DNA of 64,000 bases from the NCBI RefSeq assembly GCF_017569225.1, contig NZ_CP071868.1, positions 2,852,001-2,916,000 on the forward strand, in the 5' to 3' direction. The position numbers were made by a program, and so were the translations under genes. This document shows positions 8,160-17,659 of the stretch, in pieces (position 1 is the first letter of the stretch; each line of letters opens with the position of its first letter). The notes beneath the pieces were generated by a model. That model made no database searches. It saw only the letters and a list, made by a program, of their open reading frames with translations, and was not told the origin of the DNA. Origin of the DNA: Pengzhenrongella sicca. GTDB lineage: Bacteria; Actinomycetota; Actinomycetes; Actinomycetales; Cellulomonadaceae.

Positions 8160-8732
8160 ATCACTTCCGGTCAGCCCGAGGTGCCCGCGGAGTTCCTCCG
8201 GGCGCTGCGGTCCCTGCGCGCGGCGAAGCTGCGCCCCGAGGTCCTCCTCGAAGAGGTCCCCGGCCCGGCCCGGATCGCGCCGTTCAGCGTCGCGCTGACG
8301 GCCGACGTCGTCGCCGGCCAGTCCGAGGAGGAGCTCGCGTCCGGCCGGTTCGTCGTGCTGCACGACCCCGCCGGCCAGGAGTCGTGGGACGGCACCTTCC
8401 GGCTGGTGACGTTCGTGCGCGCGACGCTCGAGCCCGAGCTCGGCGCCGACGCGATGCTGGCCGAGGTCGCCTGGTCCTGGTTCGAGGACGCCGTCGCGGG
8501 CGCCGGCGTCGTCGCGCACGCGGCCAGCGGCACCGTGACCCGCGTCCTGTCGCAGAGCTTCGGCGACCTCTCGGACCGGCCCGAGGAGGTCGAGGTCGAG
8601 ATCCGCGCGTCCTGGACGGCTCCCGACGGCGACCTCACGCCGCACCTGGTGGCGTGGGCGGACCTCCTGTGCCAGGCGGCCGGACTGCCGCCGGTCCCCC
8701 CCGGCGTCACCTCCATCGGACCGCGCCGCTGA
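8157..8732 (+). CDS. DUF3000 family protein
   Basis: 191 residues, a cytoplasmic actinobacterial family of unknown function. Recognisable segments are VPAEFLRALRSLRAA near the N-terminus, the RIAPFSVALTADV strand, and GRFVVLHDPAGQESWDGTFR near residue 62. There is no signal peptide, membrane span or catalytic motif I can name. The GTG start is set by the leaderless promoter; the frame extends further upstream but that part overlaps the gnd start region and has no start support. In related genomes this family tends to neighbour RNase D, as here (recalled, not checked). Confidence 0.8.
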   Translation: MITSGQPEVPAEFLRALRSLRAAKLRPEVLLEEVPGPARIAPFSVALTADVVAGQSEEELASGRFVVLHDPAGQESWDGTFRLVTFVRATLEPELGADAMLAEVAWSWFEDAVAGAGVVAHAASGTVTRVLSQSFGDLSDRPEEVEVEIRASWTAPDGDLTPHLVAWADLLCQAAGLPPVPPGVTSIGPRR

Positions 8733-8891
8733 GGCTTCCGCGCGGCGATCTGACCCTCAAATCGGGGCATCTGGTCACAAATCGGTATCGACTTGCCGTT
8801 CGAGGGGATGAAATCCGTTCCTCGCTCAAGGTTTCGCCGACACCGGCCGATATCACTGATGTACACCATCCCCCGTCGTCGGAGAGTCGTC

Positions 8892-9422
8892 GTGAGCATC
8901 GAGCCGCTCCTCACCAGCTCCCCCCTTCAACGCGCCGTCGGCACGGTCAACCCCGTACGGCGCCCGACCCTGCCGGGGCAGATGTGCATCGTCGTCAACG
9001 AGCTGCGCGAGGGCGAGGGCACGACGCTCGTGCGCAACCTCGGGCGGCGCGGAACGACGCGCGTCGTCCTGCTCGCCCGCCGCGCCGCGCGGCGCGAGCT
9101 CGTCCAGCTTCTCGCCGGCGGCCTGCGCGGAGCCGTCGCCGCCGACCCTCGCCGCATGCAGCTCGTCGCGGGGGGCGAACGGCCCGGCGCGCTCTCGCTG
9201 CCCGTCCAGGCGGCGCCCGCTGCCCACCCCGACCTGACCACGCGCGAGCTCGGCGTGCTCAAGCTGGTCGCGGACGGCAACAGCAACCGGATGATCGGCG
9301 AGGAGCTCGGCCTGTCCGCGCTCACCGTCAAGAGCCACCTCGCGCGCATCTCCCGCAAGCTCGGCACCGGCGACCGGGCTCAGCTCGTCGCCATCGTCAT
9401 CCGGAGCGGGTTGCTGCCCTGA
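8892..9422 (+). CDS. LuxR/NarL-type regulator with half receiver domain
   Basis: 176 residues. The C-terminal 65 residues are a NarL/LuxR helix-turn-helix: LTTRELGVLKLVADGNSNRM, IGEELGLSALTVKSHLARIS and RKLGTGDRAQLVAIVIRSGL run consecutively. The N-terminal part is too short for a complete receiver. TTRVVLLARRAARRELVQLL followed by AGGLRGAVA resembles only the second half of one, and no phospho-acceptor Asp is evident, so phosphorylation control is unlikely. GTG 8892 is chosen because GGAGAG lies 5 nt upstream; an ATG at 8859 is possible. The 159-base upstream gap is AT-richer than its surroundings and contains CAAATCGG twice (8757, 8779), possible operator half-sites. RNase D follows. Confidence 0.82.
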   Translation: MSIEPLLTSSPLQRAVGTVNPVRRPTLPGQMCIVVNELREGEGTTLVRNLGRRGTTRVVLLARRAARRELVQLLAGGLRGAVAADPRRMQLVAGGERPGALSLPVQAAPAAHPDLTTRELGVLKLVADGNSNRMIGEELGLSALTVKSHLARISRKLGTGDRAQLVAIVIRSGLLP

Positions 9423-9495
9423 CGAGGTGAGATGCCTCACCCGGCGCGCGGGCTCGCTGCCGCGCGCGCTGTTGGGCGCCCGCGCGCGGACGGCC

Positions 9496-9511
9496 TAAAC
9501 TGCAGGCTATG
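9496..9511 (+). promoter_or_regulatory. Leaderless promoter of rnd
   Basis: TAAACT (9496-9501), 7 nt, ATG 9509. Confidence 0.55.
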
Positions 9512-10819
9512 GATCTCGAGCAACCGGCCGAACCGGTCGGCGCCCTCGACGCGCCGGTCGTCCCCCCTGCGGGTGGGCCCACCAACGCGACGGCCGACGA
9601 CGACGCCCCCGCCCCGCTCGAGGTGATCCCCCTGGTCGAACCGGCCGACGGCATCCCCGCGGTGATCGAGACCCCCGAGGCGTATGCCGAGGTGGTCGCG
9701 GCCTTCGCCGCCGGGACGGGCCCGGTGGGCGTCGACGCCGAGCGCGCCTCGGGCTACCGGTACGGCCAGGCCACCTACCTCGTCCAGCTGCGCCGCGAGG
9801 GCGCTGGCACGGCGCTGATCGACCCGATCGCACTGCCGGACCTGTCCGCGCTGTCGGATGCGCTCGTCGGCGTCGAGTGGGTGCTGCACGCGTCGTCGCA
9901 GGACCTGCCGGGCCTGCACGAGCAGGGCCTGCGACCGTCGCGCGTGTTCGACACCGAGGTCGGCGCGCGCCTGCTCGGCCTCGACCGGGTCGGCCTCGCC
10001 GCCGTCGTCGCCGAGCTGCTCGGGTTCGGCCTGTCGAAGGAGCACTCGGCGGTCGACTGGTCGACGCGCCCGCTGCCCGAGGACTGGCTGCGCTACGCGG
10101 CCCTCGACGTCGAGGTGCTCGTCGAGCTCCGCGCCGTGATGGCGGACCGCCTGGCCGAGGCGGGCAAGGCCGAGTGGGCCGCGCAGGAGTTCGAGGCGCT
10201 GCGGCTCGCGCCGCCGGCCCTGCCGCGGATCGACCCGTGGCGCCGGGTGTCCGGGCTGCACGCCGTCCGGGACGCGCGCCGCCTCGCCGTGGTGCGGGAG
10301 CTGTGGCACACGCGGGACGAGAACGCGCGCAGCCGCGACATCTCCCCCGGGCGCGTGCTGCCCGATCACGCCATCGTCGCCGCGGCCCAGGCCCTGCCCC
10401 GCTCCGTCGACCAGCTCAGCGCCCTGCCCGCCTTCTCGGGCAAGGGCGCCCGCCGCCGGATCACGCTGTGGCAGCAGGCGATCGACCGCGGGCTCGCGCT
10501 CGGCGACGCCGAGCTGCCGTCCGTGCGGGGCCCGCGCACCGACGCGCCGCCGCCGCCGCGCGCCTGGCCGGACCGCGACCCCGCCGCCGCCGCCCGGCTC
10601 GCCGTCGCCCGCGAGGCCGTCATCGAGCTGTCCGTCGAGCACCACATCCCGGTCGAGAACCTCCTCCAGCCCGACCTGCTGCGGCGGCTGTGCTGGAGCC
10701 CGCCGCCCCAGCTCGACGCCGACTCGATCGCGCCCGTGCTCGCCGCGGGCGGGGCGCGCCGCTGGCAGGTCGAGCTGGTCACCCCGCGGCTCGCTGAGGC
10801 TTTTGTTACTCATGAGTAA
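9509..10819 (+). CDS. rnd: Ribonuclease D (DEDDy 3'-5' exoribonuclease, HRDC domain)
   Basis: 436 residues. The DEDDy nuclease domain spans about 50-235: the first motif reads GVDAERAS, so the usual D-T-E is D-A-E; motif II lies around WVLHASSQDLPGL; the last motif is WLRYAALDVEVLVEL, with the Tyr and Asp in register. An HRDC nucleic-acid-binding domain follows (about 240-320, LHAVRDARRLAVVRELWHTR). RNase D trims tRNA and stable RNA 3' ends. The first 45 residues are Pro/Ala rich and probably disordered. The 3' end is unusual: the stop codon lies inside a perfect 16-bp palindrome that is probably an operator for the downstream fad genes. Confidence 0.9.
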   Translation: MDLEQPAEPVGALDAPVVPPAGGPTNATADDDAPAPLEVIPLVEPADGIPAVIETPEAYAEVVAAFAAGTGPVGVDAERASGYRYGQATYLVQLRREGAGTALIDPIALPDLSALSDALVGVEWVLHASSQDLPGLHEQGLRPSRVFDTEVGARLLGLDRVGLAAVVAELLGFGLSKEHSAVDWSTRPLPEDWLRYAALDVEVLVELRAVMADRLAEAGKAEWAAQEFEALRLAPPALPRIDPWRRVSGLHAVRDARRLAVVRELWHTRDENARSRDISPGRVLPDHAIVAAAQALPRSVDQLSALPAFSGKGARRRITLWQQAIDRGLALGDAELPSVRGPRTDAPPPPRAWPDRDPAAAARLAVAREAVIELSVEHHIPVENLLQPDLLRRLCWSPPPQLDADSIAPVLAAGGARRWQVELVTPRLAEAFVTHE

Positions 10820-10820
10820 C
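10805..10820. promoter_or_regulatory. Perfect 16-bp palindrome upstream of fadAB (candidate operator)
   Basis: GTTACTCATGAGTAAC is its own reverse complement. It covers the TAA stop of rnd and lies about 100 nt before the fadA start, in a locally AT-rich patch. The half-site length and position fit a TetR-type fatty-acid-degradation repressor site; the regulator is not in this window. Confidence 0.6.
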
Positions 10821-10918
10821 TTGCGCTAGCAATCGGTCCGCCGGCCCGGTACCGTCACCCTCGGCGCACCGGCTTCCTCGGGCGCGAACGGACAGTGTCG
10901 TCCCCGCCTGGAGGTCTG

Positions 10919-12184
10919 ATGCCGAGCACGCCCGCGCACCCCGCCGTCCGCCCCGTCGTGTTCGTCGAGGGGGTCCGCACCCCGTTCGGGCGCGCCCGGC
11001 CCGACGGCATCTATGCGCACACGCGCGCGGACGACCTGGCGGTCAAGGCCCTGCGGGAGGTGCTTCGCCGCCACCCGGAGCTGCCGCCCGAGCGCATCGA
11101 CGAGGTCGCGTTCGCGGCGACGACCCAGACCGGCGACCAGGGCCTGACGCTCGGCCGCACGGTCGGCGTGCTCGCGGGGCTGCCCGCGTCCGTGCCCGGG
11201 TACGCGATCGACCGGATGTGCGCCGGCGGCATGACCGCCGTGACCACGACCGCCGCGGGGATCGGCGTCGGTGCGCAGGACGTCGTGCTCGCCGGCGGCG
11301 TCGAGCACATGGGCCGCCACCCGATGGGCGCGGGCGCCGACCCGAACCCGCGGTTCGCCGCCGAGCGGCTCGTCAGCGCGGACGCCCTCGACATGGGCAA
11401 GACCGCCGAGAACCTGCACGACCGCTTCCCCGCGCTGACGCGCAAGCGCGCCGACGCGTTCGGCGTCGCCAGCCAGGCGAAGTACGCCGCCGCGCTCGCC
11501 GCCGGCAAGATCGACCCCGACCTCGTGCCGGTCGCGCTGCGCGACCCCGACCGCGGCTGGGGGCTGGCGACGGCCGACGAGCCGCCCCGCCCGGGCACGA
11601 CCCTGGAGTCCATCCGGGGTCTCGCCACCCCCTTTCGGCCCGGCGGCCGCGTGACGGCGGCGACGTCCGCGCCGCTGACCGACGGCGCGGCCGTGTGCCT
11701 GCTCGCGGCCGAGGAGACGGCGGCCGAGCTCGGCCTCGGCGCCCGCATGCGCATGCACGCGTTCGCGTACGCGGGGGTCGCCCCCGAGGTCATGGGCCTC
11801 GGGCCGGTGCCCGCGACCCGCCGCGTGCTGGCCCGCGCCGGGCTGACCATCGACGACATCGGGCTGTTCGAGCTCAACGAGGCGTTCGCGGTGCAGGTGC
11901 TCGCGTTCCTCGACGCGTTTTCGATCGCGGACGACGACCCGCGCGTGAACCCGTACGGCGGCGCGATCGCCGTCGGGCACCCGCTCGCGAGCTCCGGCGT
12001 GCGGCTCATGACGCAGCTCGCGCGGCAGTTCGCCGAGCGGCCCGACGTCCGGTACGGGCTCACCGCGATGTGCGTCGGGCTCGGCCAGGGCGGCTCCATC
12101 CTCTGGGAGAACCCGCACCACCGCGAGTACGACGGCTACCGACCGGCCGCGACCACGACCAGCCCGAAGAACGAGGTGCTCTGA
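10919..12184 (+). CDS. fadA: Acetyl-CoA acyltransferase (thiolase)
   Basis: 421 residues. It catalyses the thiolytic last step of fatty acid beta-oxidation. The acyl-enzyme cysteine is in DRMCAGGMTAV (about residue 99), the NEAF motif in LFELNEAFAVQ, the catalytic histidine in GGAIAVGHPLASSG and the second cysteine in TAMCVGLGQGG, so all active-site elements are present. ATG 10919 has GGAGG 4 nt upstream. The TGA stop shares one base with the fadB start (TGATG), so the two subunits of the trifunctional-type complex are translationally coupled. Expression is probably controlled from the palindrome at 10805. Confidence 0.95.
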   Translation: MPSTPAHPAVRPVVFVEGVRTPFGRARPDGIYAHTRADDLAVKALREVLRRHPELPPERIDEVAFAATTQTGDQGLTLGRTVGVLAGLPASVPGYAIDRMCAGGMTAVTTTAAGIGVGAQDVVLAGGVEHMGRHPMGAGADPNPRFAAERLVSADALDMGKTAENLHDRFPALTRKRADAFGVASQAKYAAALAAGKIDPDLVPVALRDPDRGWGLATADEPPRPGTTLESIRGLATPFRPGGRVTAATSAPLTDGAAVCLLAAEETAAELGLGARMRMHAFAYAGVAPEVMGLGPVPATRRVLARAGLTIDDIGLFELNEAFAVQVLAFLDAFSIADDDPRVNPYGGAIAVGHPLASSGVRLMTQLARQFAERPDVRYGLTAMCVGLGQGGSILWENPHHREYDGYRPAATTTSPKNEVL

Positions 12185-14346
12185 TGACCGACGCCGCCGC
12201 GACGCAGACGTCGTCCCGCCCCGCCGCGGCCGCGCGGCCCGAGCGGATCACGCACGCACACGTCCGGGACGTCCGGCTGCCGCGCGGCGCGGGCGTCCTG
12301 GCCCTGGTCACGCTCGACAACGGCTTCGACCACACGAAGCCGACGACGCTCGGCCCCCTCGGCCTGGGCGAGCTCCGCGCGACGCTGCTCGAGCAGCAGC
12401 GCCGCGCCGCGGCGGGCGAGATCGTCGCCGTCGCCATCACGGGCAAGCCCTACTACCTCGCCGCGGGCGCTGACCTGACGATGGCCGCCCAGCTGCCGAG
12501 CGCGGCCGACGCGCGCGCGCTCGCCGAGATCGGGCACGCCGCCTACCGGCTGCTGGGCGAGCTGGCCGTGCCGACGTTCGCGTACATCAACGGCATGGCC
12601 CTCGGCGGCGGCCTCGAGGTCGCGCTGCACTGCACCTACCGCACCGTCGCCGGCGACGTCACGGCGCTCGCCCTGCCCGAGACGTTCCTGGGCCTGATCC
12701 CCGGCTGGGGCGGCTGCTACCTGCTCCCCCAGCTCGTCGGCGTCACGCGCGCGCTCGAGCTGATCCTGACCCGCCCCCTGGCCAACAACCGCATGACCGC
12801 CGCGGCGGACGCCGTCGAGCTCGGCGTCGCCGACGTGCTGCTGCACCCGGCCGACTTCCTCGAGCAGTCGCTCGAGTGGACCGCCGACGTGCTCGCGGGC
12901 CGGGTCGACGTCGTCCGGCGCGAGCTCGAGGACGAGGCCGAGTGGGACGCCGTCGTCGCGGCGACGCGGGCGCGGCTCGACCAGCGGCTGCACGGCGCCC
13001 GCCAGGCGCCCTACCGCGCGCTCGCGCTCGTCGCCGCCGCGCGCACGAGCGACCGGGAGACCGCCTTCGCGGCCGAGGACGACGCGCTCACCGACCTGAT
13101 GATGTCCGACGAGCTGCGGGCCAGCCTCTACGCGTTCGACCTCACCACGCGCAAGGCGCGCAAGCCCGCCGGCGCCCCCGACGAGGCGCTCGCCCGGCCC
13201 GTCCGCGCCGTCGGGATCGTGGGCGCCGGCCTGATGGCGGGCCAGCTCGCCGTGCTCCTGGCGCGGCGGCTGCGCGTTCCCGTGGCGCTGCGGGACCTGG
13301 ACGACGAGCGGGTCGCGGCCGGGCGCGCCGGCATCGAGGCGCTCGTCGGCGGGCTCGCGGCGAAGGGTCGCGTGAGCCAGGACGAGGCCAACCGGATCCT
13401 CGCCTCCATCACCGTCAGCACGGACCTCGCCGCGCTGGCGGGGGCCGATCTCGTGATCGAGGCCGTCACCGAGGTGCTCGCCGTCAAGCAGCGCGTCTTC
13501 GCCGAGCTCGAGGACGTCGTCGCACCCGACGCGATCCTCGCGACGAACACGTCGGCGCTGTCCGTCACCGCGATGGCGGCGGGCCTGCGGCACCCCGAGC
13601 GCGTCGTCGGCCTGCACTTCTTCAACCCGGTCGCCCAGATGCCGCTCGTGGAGGTGGTGCGCACGCCGGACTCGAGCGAGCAGGCCGTCGCGACCGCGTT
13701 CGCCGTGACGAAGGCGCTCGGCAAGACGGCGGTCGGCGTCAGCGACCACCCGGGCTTCGTCGTGAACCGGCTGCTGCTGCGCCTGCTGGCCGAGGTCGCC
13801 GCGGCCGTCGAGGCGGGCACCCCGGTCGAGACCGCCGACGTCGCGCTACGCCCCCTGGGCCTGCCGATGGGGCCGTTCACGCTCATCCAGCTCGTGGGCC
13901 TGCCCGTGGCGCTGCACGTGCTGGGCTCGCTGCACGACGCGCTCGGCGACCGGTTCCCCCTGTCTCCCGGCCTGGAGCGGCTGGGCCGCGAGGGTCGCCG
14001 CGTCGTGCCCGAGGCCGACGGCCGCGGGGCGGAGCAGGCCGTCGACCCCGCGATCCAGGCGGCCTTCGACGCGGCGCGCGGCGGCGCCGCCGGGTCCGCG
14101 CCGCTCGACACCGGCGGCGTGCGCGAGGCCGTGCTCGCCGGCCTCACGCAGGAGATCGGCCTCATGCTCGCCGAGGGCGTGGTCGACTCCCCGGACCAGA
14201 TCGACCTGTGCATGATCCTCGGGGCCGGCTGGCCGTTCCACCTCGGCGGGATCGCCCCGTATCTCGACCGTGCGGGTTACTCCGAGCGACTGCTGGGCCG
14301 CCGCCTGCACCCCGATGGCGCGGCCAACGTCCCGGCACCTCGGTGA
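12184..14346 (+). CDS. fadB: Enoyl-CoA hydratase / 3-hydroxyacyl-CoA dehydrogenase fusion
   Basis: 720 residues, the usual FadB size. The N-terminal crotonase domain (about 20-310) has the oxyanion-hole segment YLAAGADLTMAAQL and the catalytic segment LPETFLGLIPGWGG. The central Rossmann domain starts VGIVGAGLMAGQLAVLLA (about residue 343); the fourth motif position is Ala rather than the common Gly. It continues with VIEAVTEVLAVKQRVF, NTSALSV and the catalytic His in VGLHFFNPVAQMPLVE. The C-terminal dehydrogenase domains follow (HPGFVVNRLLLRLLAEV). It hydrates enoyl-CoA and oxidises the product. It converges with pflA after only 24 bases, with no clear terminator. Confidence 0.95.
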   Translation: MTDAAATQTSSRPAAAARPERITHAHVRDVRLPRGAGVLALVTLDNGFDHTKPTTLGPLGLGELRATLLEQQRRAAAGEIVAVAITGKPYYLAAGADLTMAAQLPSAADARALAEIGHAAYRLLGELAVPTFAYINGMALGGGLEVALHCTYRTVAGDVTALALPETFLGLIPGWGGCYLLPQLVGVTRALELILTRPLANNRMTAAADAVELGVADVLLHPADFLEQSLEWTADVLAGRVDVVRRELEDEAEWDAVVAATRARLDQRLHGARQAPYRALALVAAARTSDRETAFAAEDDALTDLMMSDELRASLYAFDLTTRKARKPAGAPDEALARPVRAVGIVGAGLMAGQLAVLLARRLRVPVALRDLDDERVAAGRAGIEALVGGLAAKGRVSQDEANRILASITVSTDLAALAGADLVIEAVTEVLAVKQRVFAELEDVVAPDAILATNTSALSVTAMAAGLRHPERVVGLHFFNPVAQMPLVEVVRTPDSSEQAVATAFAVTKALGKTAVGVSDHPGFVVNRLLLRLLAEVAAAVEAGTPVETADVALRPLGLPMGPFTLIQLVGLPVALHVLGSLHDALGDRFPLSPGLERLGREGRRVVPEADGRGAEQAVDPAIQAAFDAARGGAAGSAPLDTGGVREAVLAGLTQEIGLMLAEGVVDSPDQIDLCMILGAGWPFHLGGIAPYLDRAGYSERLLGRRLHPDGAANVPAPR

Positions 14347-14370
14347 CGTCGTCCGCGGTGGGGTTGACCG

Positions 14371-15264
14371 CTAGTAGACCGTGAGGCCGCGGGCCTCGAA
14401 CTGGCCGCGCACGCGGGCGACCAGCTCCGGGGTGGGCGGCGGGGTCTCGTCGAGCTCGTACTTCAGGCCGAGCGAGGCCCACTTGTCGCGGCCCATCTGG
14501 TGGAACGGCAGCACCTCGACGCGGCTGACCGTCGGCAGCGAGGCGACGAAGTCGGCGACGGCGTCGACGTTCTCGACGGCGTCCGTGAGGCCGGGCACGA
14601 GGACGAACCGGATCCAGATCTCGATGCCGTGCGCGGCGAGGCGGCGGCCGAAGTCGAGGGTCGGCTGCAGCTCGCGACCGGTCACCCGCTTGTAGGTCTC
14701 CTCGTCCCCCGACTTCACGTCGAGCAGGACGAGGTCGATGTTCTCGAGCATCTCGTCGGTGCAGTGCGCGCCGAGGTAGCCCGAGGTGTCGATCGCGGTG
14801 TGGATGCCCATGGCCTTCGCGCCGCTGAGGATCTTCGCGACGAAGGCCGGCTGCATGAGCGGCTCGCCACCGGAGATCGTCAGGCCGCCGCCGCTGACCT
14901 CGAACACCTTGACGTAGCGCTTGAGGCGCGCGAGCAGCTCGGTGGCCTCGATGGGCTCGCCGCGGCGCATCTCCATGGTGTCGGGATTGTGGCAGTACAG
15001 GCACTGGAGCGGGCAGCCGGACAGGAACGTGGTCATCCGGATGCCGGGGCCGTCGACGGCCGTGACGAGCTCCCAGGAGTGCAGGGAGCCGAGCTCACCC
15101 GCGCGCATCTGGGCGAACTTCTCGGACCGCGCCGCCTCGCTGAGCTCGAGGCCCGCCGTGCCGGACGACGACCGGTGGTGCGAGCCGCCGATCAGCGGCA
15201 GGCCGAGCTGGATGACGGGCGCGCCCGTGAACTCACCGGACGGCGTCGCCGCTGTGGTGCTCAT
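14371..15264 (-). CDS. pflA: Pyruvate formate-lyase activating enzyme (radical SAM)
   Basis: 297 residues. It installs the glycyl radical on PflB. The radical-SAM cluster motif CX3CX2C is in SGCPLQCLYCHNPD (about residue 77), followed by the SAM-binding SGGEPLMQPAFV and the strand segment IWIRFVLVPGLTD. Typical PflA proteins are about 245 residues; here about 45 extra residues precede the WELVTAVDGPGIR start of the fold. ATG 15264 is used; two codons upstream lies a TTG. The Shine-Dalgarno is weak, and a 40-bp perfect palindrome separates it from pflB, which suggests that the activase is made at a lower level than the lyase. Confidence 0.94.
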   Translation of the reverse strand: MSTTAATPSGEFTGAPVIQLGLPLIGGSHHRSSSGTAGLELSEAARSEKFAQMRAGELGSLHSWELVTAVDGPGIRMTTFLSGCPLQCLYCHNPDTMEMRRGEPIEATELLARLKRYVKVFEVSGGGLTISGGEPLMQPAFVAKILSGAKAMGIHTAIDTSGYLGAHCTDEMLENIDLVLLDVKSGDEETYKRVTGRELQPTLDFGRRLAAHGIEIWIRFVLVPGLTDAVENVDAVADFVASLPTVSRVEVLPFHQMGRDKWASLGLKYELDETPPPTPELVARVRGQFEARGLTVY

Positions 15265-15319
15265 GGTCAAGGTCCCGTCGGTAGAAAAGGAGAGGGGTGT
15301 CGCACGATGCCGCTGAGAT

Positions 15320-15359
15320 GACGCGGACCCGACGACGCATGCGTCGTCGGGTCCGCGTC
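15320..15359. terminator. 40-bp perfect palindrome between pflB and pflA
   Basis: The sequence from GACGCGGACCC to GGGTCCGCGTC is a perfect inverted repeat with no spacer (20 bp per arm, centre GCATGC). It lies 30 nt after the pflB stop and about 55 nt before pflA, on a shared minus-strand transcript. It has no T-run. It may be a partial terminator or an mRNA-stabilising hairpin rather than a full stop. Confidence 0.7.
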
Positions 15360-15388
15360 GATCAGTCGATCAGGTACTGCTCCGCGGC

Positions 15389-17659
15389 TTAGAGCTTGCC
15401 GTGGAAGGTACGCGACAGCACGTCGAGCTGCTGGTCGCGCGTGAGCCGGACGAAGTTCACCGCGTACCCGGAGACCCGGATGGTCAGCTGCGGGTAGTTC
15501 TCCGGGTGCTCCATGGCGTCCTCGAGCGTCGCGCGGTTGAGCACGTTGACGTTGAGGTGGTATCCGCTGGACACGTTGTACGCGTCCATCAGACCGACCA
15601 GGTTGGAGACCTGCTCGTCCAGGTTCCGGCCGAGGCCCGAGGGGACGACGGTCGAGGTGAGCGAGATGCCGTCCGCCGACTCCGAGTACGGGAGCTTGGC
15701 GACGCTGAGCGCGCTGGCGAGCATGCCGTGCGTGTCGCGGCCGTTCATCGGGTTGGCACCGGGAGCGAACGGCTCGCCGTGGCGGCGGCCGTCGGGGGTG
15801 TTTCCGGTGGCCTTGCCGTAGACCACGTTGGACGTGATCGTCAGCACCGACTGCGTGTGCAGCGAGTTGCGGTACGTCTTCTGGCGACGGATCTTCGCCA
15901 TGAAGGTCGCGACCATGTCCATCGCAATGGTGTCCGCGCGGTCGTCGTCGTTGCCGTACTTCGGGAAGTCGCCCTCGATGGTGTAGTCCGTGATGAGACC
16001 GGTCTCGTCGCGCACCGGGTGCACCTTGGCGTACTTCATGGCGGACAGCGAGTCGGCCACGACGCTCAGGCCGGCGATGCCGCACGCCATCGTCCGCAGG
16101 ATGACCTGGTCGTGCAGGGCCATCTCGAGGCGCTCGTACGCGTACTTGTCGTGCATGTAGTGCACGCAGTTCAGCGCGTCGATGTAGGTCTCGGCGAGCC
16201 AGTCGAGCGTGACGTCCATCTTGGCCATCACGTCGTCGTAGTCGAGCGTGTCGCCGACGACGGGCGCGGTGACCGGGGCGATCTGCTTGCCCGAGACCTC
16301 GTCACGCCCACCGTTCATCGCGTAGAGCATCCCCTTGGCGAGGTTGATCCGCGCGCCGAAGAACTGCATCTGCTTGCCGACCCGCATGGCGGAGACGCAG
16401 CACGCGATGGCCGCGTCGTCGCCCCACGCCGGACGGATGAGCTCGTCGGACTCGTACTGGATCGCGGAGGTGTCGATCGACACCTGCGCACAGAACCGCT
16501 TGAAGCCCTCGGGCAGGCGGCTGCTCCACAGCACGGTCAGGTTGGGCTCGGGGGCCGGGCCCAGGTTGTACAGCGTCTGCAGGAACCGGAACGAGTTCTT
16601 GGTGACGAGCGAACGCCCGTCCTCGCCGATGCCGCCGATCGCCTCGGTGACCCAGACCGGGTCGCCCGCGAAGATCTCGTCGTACTCGGTGGTGCGCAGG
16701 AAGCGGACGATGCGGAGCTTGATGACCAGGTCATCGATGAGCTCCTGCGCGTCGGACTCGGTGATGAGCCCGGCGTTGATGTCCCGCTCGGTGTAGACGT
16801 CGAGGAACGTCGAGACGCGGCCCAGCGACATCGCCGCGCCGTTCTGGTCCTTGACCGCACCCAGGTAGCCGAAGTAGACCCACTGGACGGCCTCGCGGGC
16901 TGTGGTGGCCGGGCCGGAGATGTCGCAGCCGTAGGACAGCGCCATCTTCTTGAGGTCGCCGAGCGCCCGGATCTGCTCCGAGTTCTCCTCGCGGTCCCGG
17001 ATGACGTCCTCGACCGAACGCTCCATGTCGAGCGTCATGCGGTCGACCTTCTTGGCCGCGATCAGCGCGTCGACGCCGTAGAGGGCGACGCGGCGGTAGT
17101 CGCCGATGATCCGGCCGCGGCCGTACGCGTCCGGGAGTCCGGTGATGAGGTGCGAGCTGCGCGCCTTGCGGACGTTGGGCGGGTAGACGTCGAAGACGCC
17201 GGCGTTGTGGGTCTTGCGGTACTCGGTGAAGATCTTCGCGAGCTCCGGGTCGACCGGGTAGTTGTAAGTCTTCAGCGACTTCTCAACCATCTTCCAGCCG
17301 CCGTACGGCATGATCGCGCGCTTGAGCGGCGCGTCGGTCTGGAGCCCGACGATGAGCTCCTTCGCCTGGTCGATGTAGCCGGGGGCGTGCGAGGTGATGC
17401 TCGACGGCGTCTTCGCGTCGACGTCGTAGACGCCGCGCTCGCGCTCGGCCGGGAACATCGCGGTGATCTTGGCCCAGACGGCGGTCGACCGTGCGGTCGG
17501 TCCGGCGAGGAAGGACGCGTCCCCGGCATACGGCGTGAAGTTCTTCTGGATGAAGTCGCGGACGTCGATACCGTCGCTCCACGGCCCGGTAACGAAGCCG
17601 TGCCAAGCCTGGGGCGTTCCGTCGGCGGTGGCCGGCTGCGGGACTGCTGTGGTGGTCAT
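15389..17659 (-). CDS. pflB: Formate C-acetyltransferase (pyruvate formate-lyase)
   Basis: 756 residues, matching the E. coli enzyme. It converts pyruvate and CoA to acetyl-CoA and formate without oxygen. The adjacent catalytic cysteines are in [20 protein letters not shown], and the glycyl-radical site is in [17 protein letters not shown] near the C-terminus; both are intact, and a true PFL rather than another glycyl-radical enzyme is indicated. ATG 17659 is chosen because GGGAG lies about 8 nt upstream; the 18 preceding codons of open frame have no such support. pflB and pflA imply a fermentative, facultatively anaerobic life. No formate channel gene is adjacent. Confidence 0.97.
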   Translation of the reverse strand: MTTTAVPQPATADGTPQAWHGFVTGPWSDGIDVRDFIQKNFTPYAGDASFLAGPTARSTAVWAKITAMFPAERERGVYDVDAKTPSSITSHAPGYIDQAKELIVGLQTDAPLKRAIMPYGGWKMVEKSLKTYNYPVDPELAKIFTEYRKTHNAGVFDVYPPNVRKARSSHLITGLPDAYGRGRIIGDYRRVALYGVDALIAAKKVDRMTLDMERSVEDVIRDREENSEQIRALGDLKKMALSYGCDISGPATTAREAVQWVYFGYLGAVKDQNGAAMSLGRVSTFLDVYTERDINAGLITESDAQELIDDLVIKLRIVRFLRTTEYDEIFAGDPVWVTEAIGGIGEDGRSLVTKNSFRFLQTLYNLGPAPEPNLTVLWSSRLPEGFKRFCAQVSIDTSAIQYESDELIRPAWGDDAAIACCVSAMRVGKQMQFFGARINLAKGMLYAMNGGRDEVSGKQIAPVTAPVVGDTLDYDDVMAKMDVTLDWLAETYIDALNCVHYMHDKYAYERLEMALHDQVILRTMACGIAGLSVVADSLSAMKYAKVHPVRDETGLITDYTIEGDFPKYGNDDDRADTIAMDMVATFMAKIRRQKTYRNSLHTQSVLTITSNVVYGKATGNTPDGRRHGEPFAPGANPMNGRDTHGMLASALSVAKLPYSESADGISLTSTVVPSGLGRNLDEQVSNLVGLMDAYNVSSGYHLNVNVLNRATLEDAMEHPENYPQLTIRVSGYAVNFVRLTRDQQLDVLSRTFHGKL

